Below are positions 25,800-37,559 of a DNA stretch of 64,000 bases, piece after piece. Under the pieces are notes generated by a model that made no database searches, had not been told where the DNA came from, and saw only the letters and a list, made by a program, of their open reading frames with translations. Made by a program: the position numbers and the translations under genes. Location of the stretch: assembly GCF_959608125.1 (NCBI RefSeq), contig NZ_CAUHPG010000002.1, positions 1-64,000 of the forward strand. The letters are read 5' to 3'. Source of the DNA: an uncultured Slackia sp. Its GTDB lineage: Bacteria; Actinomycetota; Coriobacteriia; Coriobacteriales; Eggerthellaceae. Numbering within the stretch: the first letter of the stretch is position 1; every line of letters starts with the position of its first letter.

Positions 25800-26339
25800 C
25801 TATCGCAGGCGCGCCTTCAGCGCCCGCTCGATTTCGCGTTTGGAATCGCGCTCCGCCATGGAGGCGCGCTTATCATAGAGCTTTTTACCGCGTGCAACGG
25901 CCAATTCGAGCTTGACCAGGCCGTTCGTAGCGAAGTAAATATTGAGCGGAACGAGCGCCATACCCTTCTCGCGCGTCTTCTCCTCGAGATAGCGGATCTG
26001 GTTGCGATGCAGCAGCAGCTTGCGCTTGCGGTCCGGGTCGGGATTGGCGATGTTGCCGTGCGAATACGGAGCGATGTGAAGCCCGTGCAGCCATACCTCG
26101 CCGTGACGGATCAAGGCGAAACAATCTGTCAGTTGGCAGTTGTTCTCGCGCAGCGAACAGACCTCCGTACCCGACAAAACCATGCCCGCCTCGAACGTCT
26201 CGAGCACCTCGTATTCATGAAACGCCTTGCGATTCTTCGCTATCTGCTTCTTTTCTTTCGCCACCTGTTTCGAAAACCTTCCATTCGCCCGCCGTGCGGC
26301 GCCCCTGCGCCGCGGCATCGCTTCAGTATATCCGTTCAT
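25800..26339 (-). CDS. smpB: SsrA-binding protein SmpB
   Basis: A 179-residue tmRNA partner for trans-translation of stalled ribosomes. Family segments include AFHEYEVLETFEAGMVLSGTEV, LHIAPYSHGN, RKLLLHRNQI and LALARGKK-like LAVARGKKLYDKR. The usual SmpB is ~155-160 residues; the extra N-terminal part is basic. A second start at 26318 is possible, and neither has a clear ribosome site. rnr lies upstream, a common pairing because RNase R degrades the messages that tmRNA releases. Confidence 0.93.
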   Translation of the reverse strand: MNGYTEAMPRRRGAARRANGRFSKQVAKEKKQIAKNRKAFHEYEVLETFEAGMVLSGTEVCSLRENNCQLTDCFALIRHGEVWLHGLHIAPYSHGNIANPDPDRKRKLLLHRNQIRYLEEKTREKGMALVPLNIYFATNGLVKLELAVARGKKLYDKRASMAERDSKREIERALKARLR

Positions 26340-26372
26340 TTAGCGCAAGTACACCGACGCGCGTCACGCCAC

Positions 26373-28403
26373 CTATCGCTCCACCAGCTTGAAATCGGCC
26401 CGACGCTCGTAAGGATAGACCGCGTTGATTCGCACGCGCACCCGCATGCCGAGGCGATACACCGCCAACGTGTCCGAGCCCGTGAGCATGCGGCGCATCG
26501 GATCGAGCATGAAGTATTCCTCGCGTCCGCCCAAAGAGACGAATCCCTCGGCGGTGTTTTCGAGGCGCACGAAAAAGCCCGATGCAGTCACGCCCGAGAT
26601 AATGCCCTCGGCGATCCGTCCTATCTGCTGCTGCAACAGCTCGTAGAGCTTGAGTTCCTGCGATTCGCGCGCCGCTTCTTCCGCCGTGCGCTCCGCAGCC
26701 GACGAATGCTCGGCTATCGCGGCCATGGCATGCTCTTCGGCAGAGGTCTCCTGACTGCGGCCGAAAAGGGCCGTTTTCACCATGCGATGGACCATGAGGT
26801 CGGGGTAACGCCTGATCGGACTCGTGAAATGCGAATATGCGTCGCTCGCCAAGCCGAAGTGACGCTCGCAGACGTCGCGATACGTCGCGCGTTTCATGCT
26901 GCGCACGAGCAACGACGAAACGAGGAATTCCTCCCTGCGGCCGCGCGCATAGGCCAGCACGCGCTGGATAGCTCGTGGGTCGGCCGACGAAAACGCATCG
27001 AGCGAGACGTGGCCGTCGTAGCCGAATTCCTGCAGAATCGGTTTGAGCTGCGCCATGTCGCTTTTCGTCGGCGCCTCGTGCACGCGATAGATACTGGCCA
27101 CCTTGGCGTCGCGCAGAAAACGCGCCACCGCCTCATTGGCGGCGATCATGGCTTCTTCCACCAGCGCGGTGGCATCGGTCTTGGTACGCAAGTCGACGCT
27201 CACGGGCCTTCCCAGCACGTCGAGGCGCACCTTGGCCTCGACGCTTTCGAAATCCATGCCGCCACGCGCGATGCGGGCCGCATGGAGGCGTCGCGCCGTC
27301 TCATCCAACGCTCCGATGCAGGCCGCGATATCGGTCGCAAGCACATCGGAAGACACGCCCGCCGCCTTGGCAGCCGAGGATTCATCTCCGCGACGCAGCG
27401 CATCGATGCATTCCTGCGCCTGGCCATAAGTCAGGCGGGCGCTCGATTCGATCACGGACGGATAGATGTCGACATGCAGCACCTCGCCTGAGGCCGAAAC
27501 CTTCAAATCGACGCTCATCGTGCGACGCAGCTCGCCAGGGCGCAGCGAGCAGACGTCGTTGGAAAGCGATTCAGGAAGCATGGGAATCACGCGGTCGACA
27601 AGGTACACGCTCGTACCGCGACGGCGCGCCTGCAGGTCGATCGGACTGCCCCACTCCACATAGTGCGACACATCGGCGATATGCACGCCGAGAAGCATAG
27701 ATCCGTCTTCGAGACGCTCGATAGAAAGCGCGTCGTCGAAATCCTTCGCGTCGTCGGGGTCGACGGTGAGCACGGTGCGGCCCGTCAGGTCGCGATAGCG
27801 CGCATCGGTCAGGGCGCGTTCGGCGTCGTGTCGAACCTGCGCCGCCTGTTCGAGCGATGCGGCCGAAAAACGCGTCTCGAGCTTATGGCGCGCCACGATC
27901 AGCTCGACGTCGATGCCGGCGTCTCCCGCATGGCCCAAAACCTCTTCGACCACGCCCTGTGCGGGCTCGTGCCGCGACGGATACGCCGTCATGCGCACGC
28001 GCACGATATCGCCGTCCTGCACATGGGGCGCGTCGCGGCGCAGGGTGAAGATATCGTGCCTGATGCGCGGGTCTTCGGGAACGACCACGCCGAACGGGTC
28101 GGCCACCTCGTAGCGTCCCACGATGAATTCGTGTGCGCGCGAAAGCACCCGCACCACGCGTGCGGGCGGCTTCTCCGAACTGCGTATGCTTTCCTTATGC
28201 GAGCTACGCGATGACGAACCCACGCGCGCGACCTCCACAAGGTCGCCGTCGAATGCGTCGGCCGTCTTCGATGCAGGGATGTAGAACTCGCCTTCCGCCG
28301 TCTGCACGAAGCCGTAGCCCGCGCCGCACAACTCGAGCACGCCGCGCGGATGAGCGCGCGGCATGCGTCTGGTGTTCGATTTGCGCGATCTGGATCGAGG
28401 CAT
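26373..28403 (-). CDS. rnr: Ribonuclease R
   Basis: A 676-residue 3'-5' exoribonuclease of the RNB family. The catalytic motif DPDDAKDFDDALSIERL carries the metal-binding aspartates. An N-terminal cold-shock/OB region and a C-terminal S1-like domain (GIISGVTASGFFVRL) surround it. The N-terminus is Arg-rich and shorter than in E. coli RNase R. GGGGAGG precedes the ATG. It is grouped with smpB. Confidence 0.93.
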   Translation of the reverse strand: MPRSRSRKSNTRRMPRAHPRGVLELCGAGYGFVQTAEGEFYIPASKTADAFDGDLVEVARVGSSSRSSHKESIRSSEKPPARVVRVLSRAHEFIVGRYEVADPFGVVVPEDPRIRHDIFTLRRDAPHVQDGDIVRVRMTAYPSRHEPAQGVVEEVLGHAGDAGIDVELIVARHKLETRFSAASLEQAAQVRHDAERALTDARYRDLTGRTVLTVDPDDAKDFDDALSIERLEDGSMLLGVHIADVSHYVEWGSPIDLQARRRGTSVYLVDRVIPMLPESLSNDVCSLRPGELRRTMSVDLKVSASGEVLHVDIYPSVIESSARLTYGQAQECIDALRRGDESSAAKAAGVSSDVLATDIAACIGALDETARRLHAARIARGGMDFESVEAKVRLDVLGRPVSVDLRTKTDATALVEEAMIAANEAVARFLRDAKVASIYRVHEAPTKSDMAQLKPILQEFGYDGHVSLDAFSSADPRAIQRVLAYARGRREEFLVSSLLVRSMKRATYRDVCERHFGLASDAYSHFTSPIRRYPDLMVHRMVKTALFGRSQETSAEEHAMAAIAEHSSAAERTAEEAARESQELKLYELLQQQIGRIAEGIISGVTASGFFVRLENTAEGFVSLGGREEYFMLDPMRRMLTGSDTLAVYRLGMRVRVRINAVYPYERRADFKLVER

Positions 28404-28471
28404 GGAGCCTCCCCTTTCATGAAACAGCGCACCCCGAAACGATGTCGGGGTGCGCGCGATAAAGCGAAACG

Positions 28472-29725
28472 CTATGCCGCCAGGGAAGCCGCCGTCTCGA
28501 CGGCGAAATCCTTTTGATTGTCGGTCGAAGACCCCTCGCGCACCGTCACGGTGACGTCGGGAGCAACGCCGACCTTGTCGATAGGATAACCGCTCGGGCT
28601 GACATAGCGGGCCGCCGTATAACGCAAGGCACCGCCGAAAGACAACGGCTTGGTCACCTGCACCGAGCCTTTGCCCATGGTGGCCGTTCCGGCGACCGTA
28701 GCCCGGTCGGTGTCGCGCAGGGCGGCCGCAAGGACCTCCGCCGCACCTGCCGTATTTCCGTTGACCAGCACCACGAGCGGCGCATCGGTGGCCGCATCGC
28801 CCGAAGCCTGCTTGGTCGTCTTGGCATCGAGCGTGTCGATTTCGACCACGACGCCGCTGCGGATGAACAGCGAAGCGACCTCGACCGCCTTGGTCAGATA
28901 GCCGCCTGGATTGTCGCGCAAGTCGAGCACGAACGACAGGGCCCCGTCAGCCGTCAGGTCATCGACGGCGCTGCGCACGAGCGCGTCGGAGTTTTGCGTG
29001 AACTGCTTGAGCGCGATATAGCCGACCGTACCGATCCTCTGCGTGGTGACATTGGATTCCTTATAGTCGGAGCACACGAGCGTCGTCGTGAACTCGGTGT
29101 CCTCTCCTCCCTCGGTAGCCGACGGACGAAGCCACGTAACCACCACGGTCGAATCAGGCTCGCGCTGAACGGCGTTGATGGCTTCGGTCGCCGTCCAGTC
29201 CTGCGAACGGTCGCCATCGATAGCGACGACGATATCGCCCTGGCGCACGCCCGCTTCGGCGGCCGAAGACCCCTCGAACACGTCGAGCGCATAGGCACGG
29301 CCGTTCTCCTCCGAGAAGAAGACGCCTACGCCGGGGTATTCGTCGGCGGAAACGTCGACGAATGCCGTATAGCGCGTGCTATCGAAATAGCGCGCATAGG
29401 CGTCGTCGGTAGTCTTCAAGAAAGCGTCGAGCACAGACCGCGTCGCCGCCTCTGCATCGTAGGTATCGAGACTGCTGGCGAGCAGCAGGCTTTCCACCTC
29501 GTCGAGACGCGAAGATACTTCGGCCATATCCTGCAGCGTATTTTGGGCACTTTTCTTGCTATCCTCGGGCACGACGAAGCCGACCCGCTCCATCAGGTCG
29601 GCATTGCCGCGCACGAAGAATCCCGCGCAGAAGATCAGGCACGCGCCGATGCACAGAAGCAAGATCTTGAGCAGCTTCGAGTTGCGTGCGCCCATCTCGA
29701 TATGCCTGCTTTTCATGTTGCGCAT
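28472..29725 (-). CDS. S41 (CtpA-type) peptidase homologue, catalytic Ser replaced
   Basis: A 417-residue envelope protein with an N-terminal membrane anchor (about 18-38), a PDZ domain (GVGVFFSEENGRAYALDVFEG onward) and an S41 C-terminal processing protease domain. The Ser-Lys dyad normally sits in N-x-x-[ST]-A-S-A-[AS]-E and, 25 residues later, GKG. Here the first is NGNTAGAAE, with Gly327 (codon at 28745-28747) at the Ser position, while Lys352 in GKGSVQ is kept at exactly +25. It is probably catalytically dead or altered. It sits downstream of ftsEX on the minus strand. Confidence 0.88.
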   Translation of the reverse strand: MRNMKSRHIEMGARNSKLLKILLLCIGACLIFCAGFFVRGNADLMERVGFVVPEDSKKSAQNTLQDMAEVSSRLDEVESLLLASSLDTYDAEAATRSVLDAFLKTTDDAYARYFDSTRYTAFVDVSADEYPGVGVFFSEENGRAYALDVFEGSSAAEAGVRQGDIVVAIDGDRSQDWTATEAINAVQREPDSTVVVTWLRPSATEGGEDTEFTTTLVCSDYKESNVTTQRIGTVGYIALKQFTQNSDALVRSAVDDLTADGALSFVLDLRDNPGGYLTKAVEVASLFIRSGVVVEIDTLDAKTTKQASGDAATDAPLVVLVNGNTAGAAEVLAAALRDTDRATVAGTATMGKGSVQVTKPLSFGGALRYTAARYVSPSGYPIDKVGVAPDVTVTVREGSSTDNQKDFAVETAASLAA

Positions 29726-29735
29726 GGCGCGTTCT

Positions 29736-30647
29736 CTACACCTTCAGGTAGCGGCGCATGGCCAGAAGCGAACCGATTGCCGCAATGACCAATCCGAACA
29801 CGAACATAAGGCCGTAGATGCCCACATACACGGTGCCCGGAAGCTCGATCGGGAGCCACATGAGCGCATCGGAAACCTGCGGCAGCGCGAAGCGGCGCAG
29901 AAGCTCGATGGCGCCGACGGCAAGGGCGGAGCCGATGACCGCGTGCACCGCGCCTTCCATCAGGAAGGGCCCGCGAATAAAGCCGTTCGATGCGCCGACG
30001 AGGCGCATGATCGAGATCTCCTTGCGGCGGGCCAGGATGGCAAGGCGAATGGTGTTGTTGATGAACACCAACGCGATGAAGATCAGCAGCGCGATCAGGG
30101 CCACGCCGATATAGCGGATATAGCTCGTCAGGCTGAACAGACGGTCGACGCTGTCCTCGCCGTATTTCACGCTATCGGAGGGGTCTTCCGGGTTGTCGCA
30201 AATCTCCTTGAACGCAGGGTCGGCGGCGAGCTGGCCGGCGATGGTCTCGACCATCTGGGGGTCGGACAACTCGATATCGATCGACGCCGGCAACGGATTG
30301 GTACCGTCGAGCTGGTCGACGATGTCGGTGGAGCTCATCGAATTCTGGAAGTTTTCGAGCGCCTGTTCCTTCGTCGTAAAGCCGACGCTTGCCACGCCCG
30401 CTGTGTTCTCGAGGTCTTTCATCACGTCATCGATCGAAGACTGCATGGCATCGTCGTCGATATAGGCGGTGATGGAAACCTTGTCTTCGACCGAGGACAC
30501 GGTGTTGTTGATGATGGCGCCGCCGACCAAAAAGATTCCGATGATGAGCAACGAAAGGAAGATCGTGACGATCGAGCCGAGCGCAGTGCTGAGATTGCGC
30601 GTGAATCCGGTGAGGGATTCTTTGAAGAAGTAGATAAGGCTAGACAT
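29736..30647 (-). CDS. ftsX: Cell division ABC transporter permease FtsX
   Basis: A 303-residue membrane protein with one N-terminal span, a large extracellular domain (about 45-170) and three C-terminal spans. With FtsE it controls peptidoglycan hydrolases at the septum. It begins YFFKESLTGFTRNLS and has the family's IRLAILARRKEISIMRLVGASNGFIRGPFLMEG. It overlaps ftsE by 8 bp, so the two are coupled. Confidence 0.93.
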   Translation of the reverse strand: MSSLIYFFKESLTGFTRNLSTALGSIVTIFLSLLIIGIFLVGGAIINNTVSSVEDKVSITAYIDDDAMQSSIDDVMKDLENTAGVASVGFTTKEQALENFQNSMSSTDIVDQLDGTNPLPASIDIELSDPQMVETIAGQLAADPAFKEICDNPEDPSDSVKYGEDSVDRLFSLTSYIRYIGVALIALLIFIALVFINNTIRLAILARRKEISIMRLVGASNGFIRGPFLMEGAVHAVIGSALAVGAIELLRRFALPQVSDALMWLPIELPGTVYVGIYGLMFVFGLVIAAIGSLLAMRRYLKV

Positions 30648-31650
30648 CGAAGCCGTACACCCCCCTGTCCTGGTCGCGGGTCAGCTGACCGCTGTCGAGA
30701 GCGATAACGCGACGGCGCATGTTGTCGACCATCTCGCGGTCATGCGTCGCCACGAGCACGGTCGTACCCGTACGGTTGATGCGCTCGAGCAGGTCCATGA
30801 TGCCGCGGGACGTCTGCGGGTCGAGGTTGCCGGTAGGCTCGTCGCACACCAGAAGCGGAGGACGGTTCACGATGGCGCGTGCGATGGAAACGCGCTGCTG
30901 TTCGCCACCCGAAAGCTGGTCGGGACGCTTATTGAGCTTATCTTGCAAGCCGACGAGACGCAAAACCTCGGGAACCTGGGTCTTGATGACGTGGCGGCTC
31001 TTGCCGATAACCTCGAGCGCGAATGCGACGTTCTCGAAGACGGTCTTGTTCGGCAGCAGCTTGAAGTCCTGGAAGACGCAACCGATATTGCGACGCAGAT
31101 ACGGGACACGCCAGTTGCGCATCGTGGACAGATCTTCGCCGGCGATGTAGATATGACCGTCGGTCGGCTTAAGCTCTCGCGTGATCAGCTTGATGAACGT
31201 CGATTTGCCGGAACCGGAATGGCCCACCAAGAAGACGAACTCTCCCGCGTAGATCTGCAGAGAAATGTCATGCAGCGAAGGCTTGTTCGGCTGGGCAGGA
31301 TAGACCTTGGTCACGTGGTCGAACGTGATGACGGGAGCGCCGACGGGCTGCTGCTGCACGTCATCGACGGACAGCGTGGGCAGCGAGGCGGAAAGATCAG
31401 GCAGAACGCCGGTCTGAGCGGGGCGCTTCTGCTGCGCGCCGTGCGCAGGGGCGGCGTGGCTCGCCACAGCGGGCATGGCGCCGGTAGCCTGAGGCTGGGG
31501 CGCTTGGTCTGCGCCCTGGATGGCCGGCGCAGGAGGCCTGGATGCAGCATCGTGGACAGGAGCCGCATGGCGGCCCTGCGGCGCGAAAGACGCCGTATCG
31601 GCATCCGTCGCATCGTAGACGCGACGCTGCGCATCGTTCGTGTTCGTCAC
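30640..31650 (-). CDS. ftsE: Cell division ATPase FtsE with long N-terminal extension
   Basis: A 336-residue ABC ATPase. Walker A GHSGSGKST is at 143-151, the signature is LSGGEQQRV, and Walker B is LLVCDEPTGNLD. FtsE proteins are usually ~220-230 residues. Here ~105 Pro/Ala/Gln-rich residues, predicted disordered, precede the ATPase (ITFDHVTKVYP at about 108). The extension is in frame from a GTG with GGAG 7 nt upstream, so it is a real extension rather than a wrong start. It drives FtsX. Confidence 0.92.
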   Translation of the reverse strand: MTNTNDAQRRVYDATDADTASFAPQGRHAAPVHDAASRPPAPAIQGADQAPQPQATGAMPAVASHAAPAHGAQQKRPAQTGVLPDLSASLPTLSVDDVQQQPVGAPVITFDHVTKVYPAQPNKPSLHDISLQIYAGEFVFLVGHSGSGKSTFIKLITRELKPTDGHIYIAGEDLSTMRNWRVPYLRRNIGCVFQDFKLLPNKTVFENVAFALEVIGKSRHVIKTQVPEVLRLVGLQDKLNKRPDQLSGGEQQRVSIARAIVNRPPLLVCDEPTGNLDPQTSRGIMDLLERINRTGTTVLVATHDREMVDNMRRRVIALDSGQLTRDQDRGVYGFDV

Positions 31651-31791
31651 AGAATGCTCCGTTCAAATCGTGATTACTGGACTCAACCAACCTATTTTAA
31701 CAAGGACGCCGCACTGGCGTGCGGCGGTCACAGAATGTTCATCGAGGCCCCAACAGGAGCCCCGATGATGTACATATATCCAGGTCAGAGC

Positions 31792-32739
31792 CTAGTTGTT
31801 CTTTTTAGCGATAGCCGCCTCGGCAGCCTCGACGATAGCCTGGGCATCAAGCTCGAACTCGCGCATGAGTTCGGCCATCTCGCCCGACGTGCCGAAGCAG
31901 TCGCGCATACCGACGCGAACCAACGGAGCGGGCAGGTTCTCGGCCAGCGTTTCGGCCACGGCGCCGCCCAGGCCGCCGATCACGGAATGCTCTTCGGCGG
32001 TCACGATGCAGCCGGTCTTGCGAACCGACGCGAGGATGCATTCCTCGTCGAGCGGCTTGATCGAGAACGCATCGATGACCTCGGCGGAAATGCCGCGTTC
32101 GGCCAAAGCGTCAGCGGCTTTGAGGGCTTCGTCGATTTCGACGCCGCATGCGGCGATCGTGACGTCGGAGCCTTCGCGCAGCACGTTCGCACGGCCGAGC
32201 TCGAGCTTGACGTCGGCATCGTAGACGCACGGAACCGAAGCACGGCCCATGCGAACATACACCGGACCGGGGGTTTCGGCAGCCAGCTTGATGGCGGCCT
32301 TCGCCGACGCGTAATCGGCGGGAACCAGCACGCGCATGTTGGGCAGGACACGCATCAGGGCGATGTCCTCGACCATCTGGTGGCTGCCGCCGTCAGGACC
32401 GACGGAGACGCCCGCGTGCGTCGGGGCAATCTTCACATCGAGGTTGGCATAGCACACGGTGTTGCGAATCTGGTCGTAAACGCGGCCCGTGCCGAAAACG
32501 GCGAAAGAGCCGGTGAATGCCACATGCCCCGTCAAAGCGAGACCCGCAGCGACGCCGACCATATCCTGCTCGGCGATACCCACGTTGAAAAGACGCTCAG
32601 GATATGCGTCGCCGAGCTTTTTGGTGGTGGTGGAGCCTGAAAGGTCGGCCTCGACGGCGACGACCGGTTTGCCTTCTTCAACCAGTTCGACCAACGTCTC
32701 GCCGAATGCAGCGCGCGTGGCCTTCTTCTCGTTAGCCAT
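31792..32739 (-). CDS. Transketolase, C-terminal half
   Basis: A 315-residue subunit holding the pyrimidine-binding and C-terminal domains: NVGIAEQDMVGVAAGLA with the catalytic Glu, and the THAGVSVGPDGGSHQ segment. With the upstream gene it forms a split two-subunit transketolase for the non-oxidative pentose phosphate pathway. The two genes overlap by 8 bp, and the whole enzyme needs both. Confidence 0.93.
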   Translation of the reverse strand: MANEKKATRAAFGETLVELVEEGKPVVAVEADLSGSTTTKKLGDAYPERLFNVGIAEQDMVGVAAGLALTGHVAFTGSFAVFGTGRVYDQIRNTVCYANLDVKIAPTHAGVSVGPDGGSHQMVEDIALMRVLPNMRVLVPADYASAKAAIKLAAETPGPVYVRMGRASVPCVYDADVKLELGRANVLREGSDVTIAACGVEIDEALKAADALAERGISAEVIDAFSIKPLDEECILASVRKTGCIVTAEEHSVIGGLGGAVAETLAENLPAPLVRVGMRDCFGTSGEMAELMREFELDAQAIVEAAEAAIAKKNN

Positions 32740-33568
32740 GCAGGGCCTCCTTCTGGGTCAGTTCGTCGATAGCCTGTTCGGTCTGCTCGGCATTGGGAGC
32801 CTTGCCATGCCAGCCGGCCTGGCCCTCCATGAAGGAGACGCCCTTGCCCTTGACGGTTTCGGCGACGACGACCTTGGGCTTGCCGCAGCGGGAAGCCTTC
32901 GCGGAAGTCAACGTGTCGAGCACGGCTTCCATATCGTTGCCGTCGCAGGTGTAGACCTGCCAGCCGAACGCCTCGAACTTCGCGACGAGGCTCGAAAGAG
33001 AGCACACGTCCTCGACGGCGCCGTCGATCTGCAGGTGGTTGTGGTCGACGATGGCAACCAGGTTGTCCAGGTTGCGATGGGCGGCGAACATGGCCGCCTC
33101 CCAGACCTGGCCCTCCTGGCACTCGCCGTCGCCCATGAGGGTGAAGACGGTGGCGTCGTCGCCCTCGAGCTTCATGCCGCAGGCCATGCCGGAAGAAATG
33201 GACAGGCCCTGGCCCAAAGAGCCGGTCGAAGCCTCGACGCCGGGGAGCTTGCGGCAGTCGGGATGGCCCTGCAGACGGCTGTGAAGCTTACGCAGCGTGG
33301 CCAGCTCGTCTTTGGGGAAATAGCCCGCCTCGGCGAGCGTGGCATAAAGAACAGGCGCGGCATGGCCCTTCGAAAGCAGGAAGCGGTCGCGGCCGGCTTT
33401 GGCCGGGTCGCCGGGGTCATGCTCGAGCACGCCGCCGAAATACAGCGCGCACAGAATCTCGGCGGACGAGAGCGATCCGCCGGGATGCCCGCTGCCCGCT
33501 TCGGCCACCATGTTGACGATATCGACGCGGATATCGTTGGCCTTGCCTTTCAAATCTTGCAGGTTCAC
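32732..33568 (-). CDS. Transketolase, N-terminal half
   Basis: A 278-residue subunit binding thiamine diphosphate through GDGECQEGQVWEA and DHNHLQIDG. SGHPGGSLSSAEI near the N-terminus is the family's start. The start codon is GTG behind GGAAGGAAACGAC. Split transketolases of this size are frequent in Actinobacteria, Firmicutes and archaea. Confidence 0.93.
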   Translation of the reverse strand: MNLQDLKGKANDIRVDIVNMVAEAGSGHPGGSLSSAEILCALYFGGVLEHDPGDPAKAGRDRFLLSKGHAAPVLYATLAEAGYFPKDELATLRKLHSRLQGHPDCRKLPGVEASTGSLGQGLSISSGMACGMKLEGDDATVFTLMGDGECQEGQVWEAAMFAAHRNLDNLVAIVDHNHLQIDGAVEDVCSLSSLVAKFEAFGWQVYTCDGNDMEAVLDTLTSAKASRCGKPKVVVAETVKGKGVSFMEGQAGWHGKAPNAEQTEQAIDELTQKEALHG

Positions 33569-33606
33569 GTCGTTTCCTTCCGATGGTGCGACAATCGATA
33601 CCTTGG

Positions 33607-34701
33607 TTATTGCGAGACACGCCAGCGGTGATAACCGACGACGAATGCTTCGAGATCGCCGTCGAGCACCGCATCGACGTTGCCCGTTTCAATATTACTA
33701 CGAAGGTCCTTGACCAACTGGTACGGGTATAGAACATAGTTTCGAATCTGGCTTCCGAAGCTATTCTCCATACGTTCGCCACGCAGCGACGCAAGTTCTT
33801 CGTCTCGTTTGCGACGTTCGATTTCGTAGAGCTTGGCGCGCAGGACCTTGAACGCGGCCTCTTTATTCTGTAGCTGGCTCTTCTCGTTCTGGCAGGTCAC
33901 CACGATGCCCGTGGGCATATGCGTCAAGCGGACCGCCGAGTCGGTGGTGTTGACGCACTGACCGCCCGGGCCGCTGGAGCGGTACACGTCGACGCGTACG
34001 TCCGCGGGATTGAGGTCGACTTCGATGTCGTCCGACATCACGGGCAGCACTTCGACGCTGGCGAACGTGGTCTGACGGCGCTTCTTATCGTCGGTCGGCG
34101 AAATGCGTACCAGGCGATGGACGCCGTGCTCGCTTTTCAGCATGCCGTAAGCGTTGTGACCCTCGATTTGGATGACCGCGCGATCGAGGCCGATGCCCTC
34201 GCCCGGCACCACATCGAGCAGCTTGACCTTCCAGCCCTTCTGTTCGGCGTAGCGCACGTACATGCGGTAGAGCATCTCGGTCCAGTCCTGAGCCTCGAGG
34301 CCTCCTTGGCCGGGGTTGATCGAGAGGATGGCATCGTTGGAATCCATCTCGCCTGAAAACCACGACTCGACCTCGAATGCGCCGAGCATCTCGGCCAGAC
34401 GGTCAAGCACGCGCTGTTTCTCGTCGACGAACGCCTCGTCTTCGGCCGCGAGCTCCGCCGCCGCGCGCGCATCCTCGAGCAGCATCTCGGCTTCGCGGTA
34501 CCCCTCGATCGTGTCGCGCAGGGCGCTCGCCTTGCGCGACACGTCCTGAGCGCGCGACGCATCGTTCCAGAAATCAGGCGAAGCGATCTGCTCGTCGAGC
34601 TCGGCGAGCTTTTCCGCCTTCTCGTCGATGCGCATCCATATGCGAGCATCGGCGACGCGTTGCGCCGCCGCCTCGATGTCTTTCGATTCTTTCTCAGCCA
34701 T
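33607..34701 (-). CDS. prfB: Peptide chain release factor 2
   Basis: A 364-residue RF2 that ends translation at UAA and UGA. The peptidyl-hydrolysis motif GGQ is at 246-248. The stop-codon reading motif, normally SPF, is SPT here (201-203, RISPTDDKKRR; Thr codon at 34093-34095). The gene is one continuous frame. The programmed +1 frameshift with an in-frame UGA, found in most bacterial prfB near residue 25, is absent. It starts 3 nt after the secA stop. Confidence 0.93.
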   Translation of the reverse strand: MAEKESKDIEAAAQRVADARIWMRIDEKAEKLAELDEQIASPDFWNDASRAQDVSRKASALRDTIEGYREAEMLLEDARAAAELAAEDEAFVDEKQRVLDRLAEMLGAFEVESWFSGEMDSNDAILSINPGQGGLEAQDWTEMLYRMYVRYAEQKGWKVKLLDVVPGEGIGLDRAVIQIEGHNAYGMLKSEHGVHRLVRISPTDDKKRRQTTFASVEVLPVMSDDIEVDLNPADVRVDVYRSSGPGGQCVNTTDSAVRLTHMPTGIVVTCQNEKSQLQNKEAAFKVLRAKLYEIERRKRDEELASLRGERMENSFGSQIRNYVLYPYQLVKDLRSNIETGNVDAVLDGDLEAFVVGYHRWRVSQ

Positions 34702-34703
34702 AA

Positions 34704-37481
<2,778 letters not shown>

Positions 37482-37559
37482 GATACCTCTCGTCCGCCGG
37501 CGGCCGAGGCGCCGGCCTCGCTGTTCGTGCCGATGCCGATTCATACGGGTGCCACTTTA

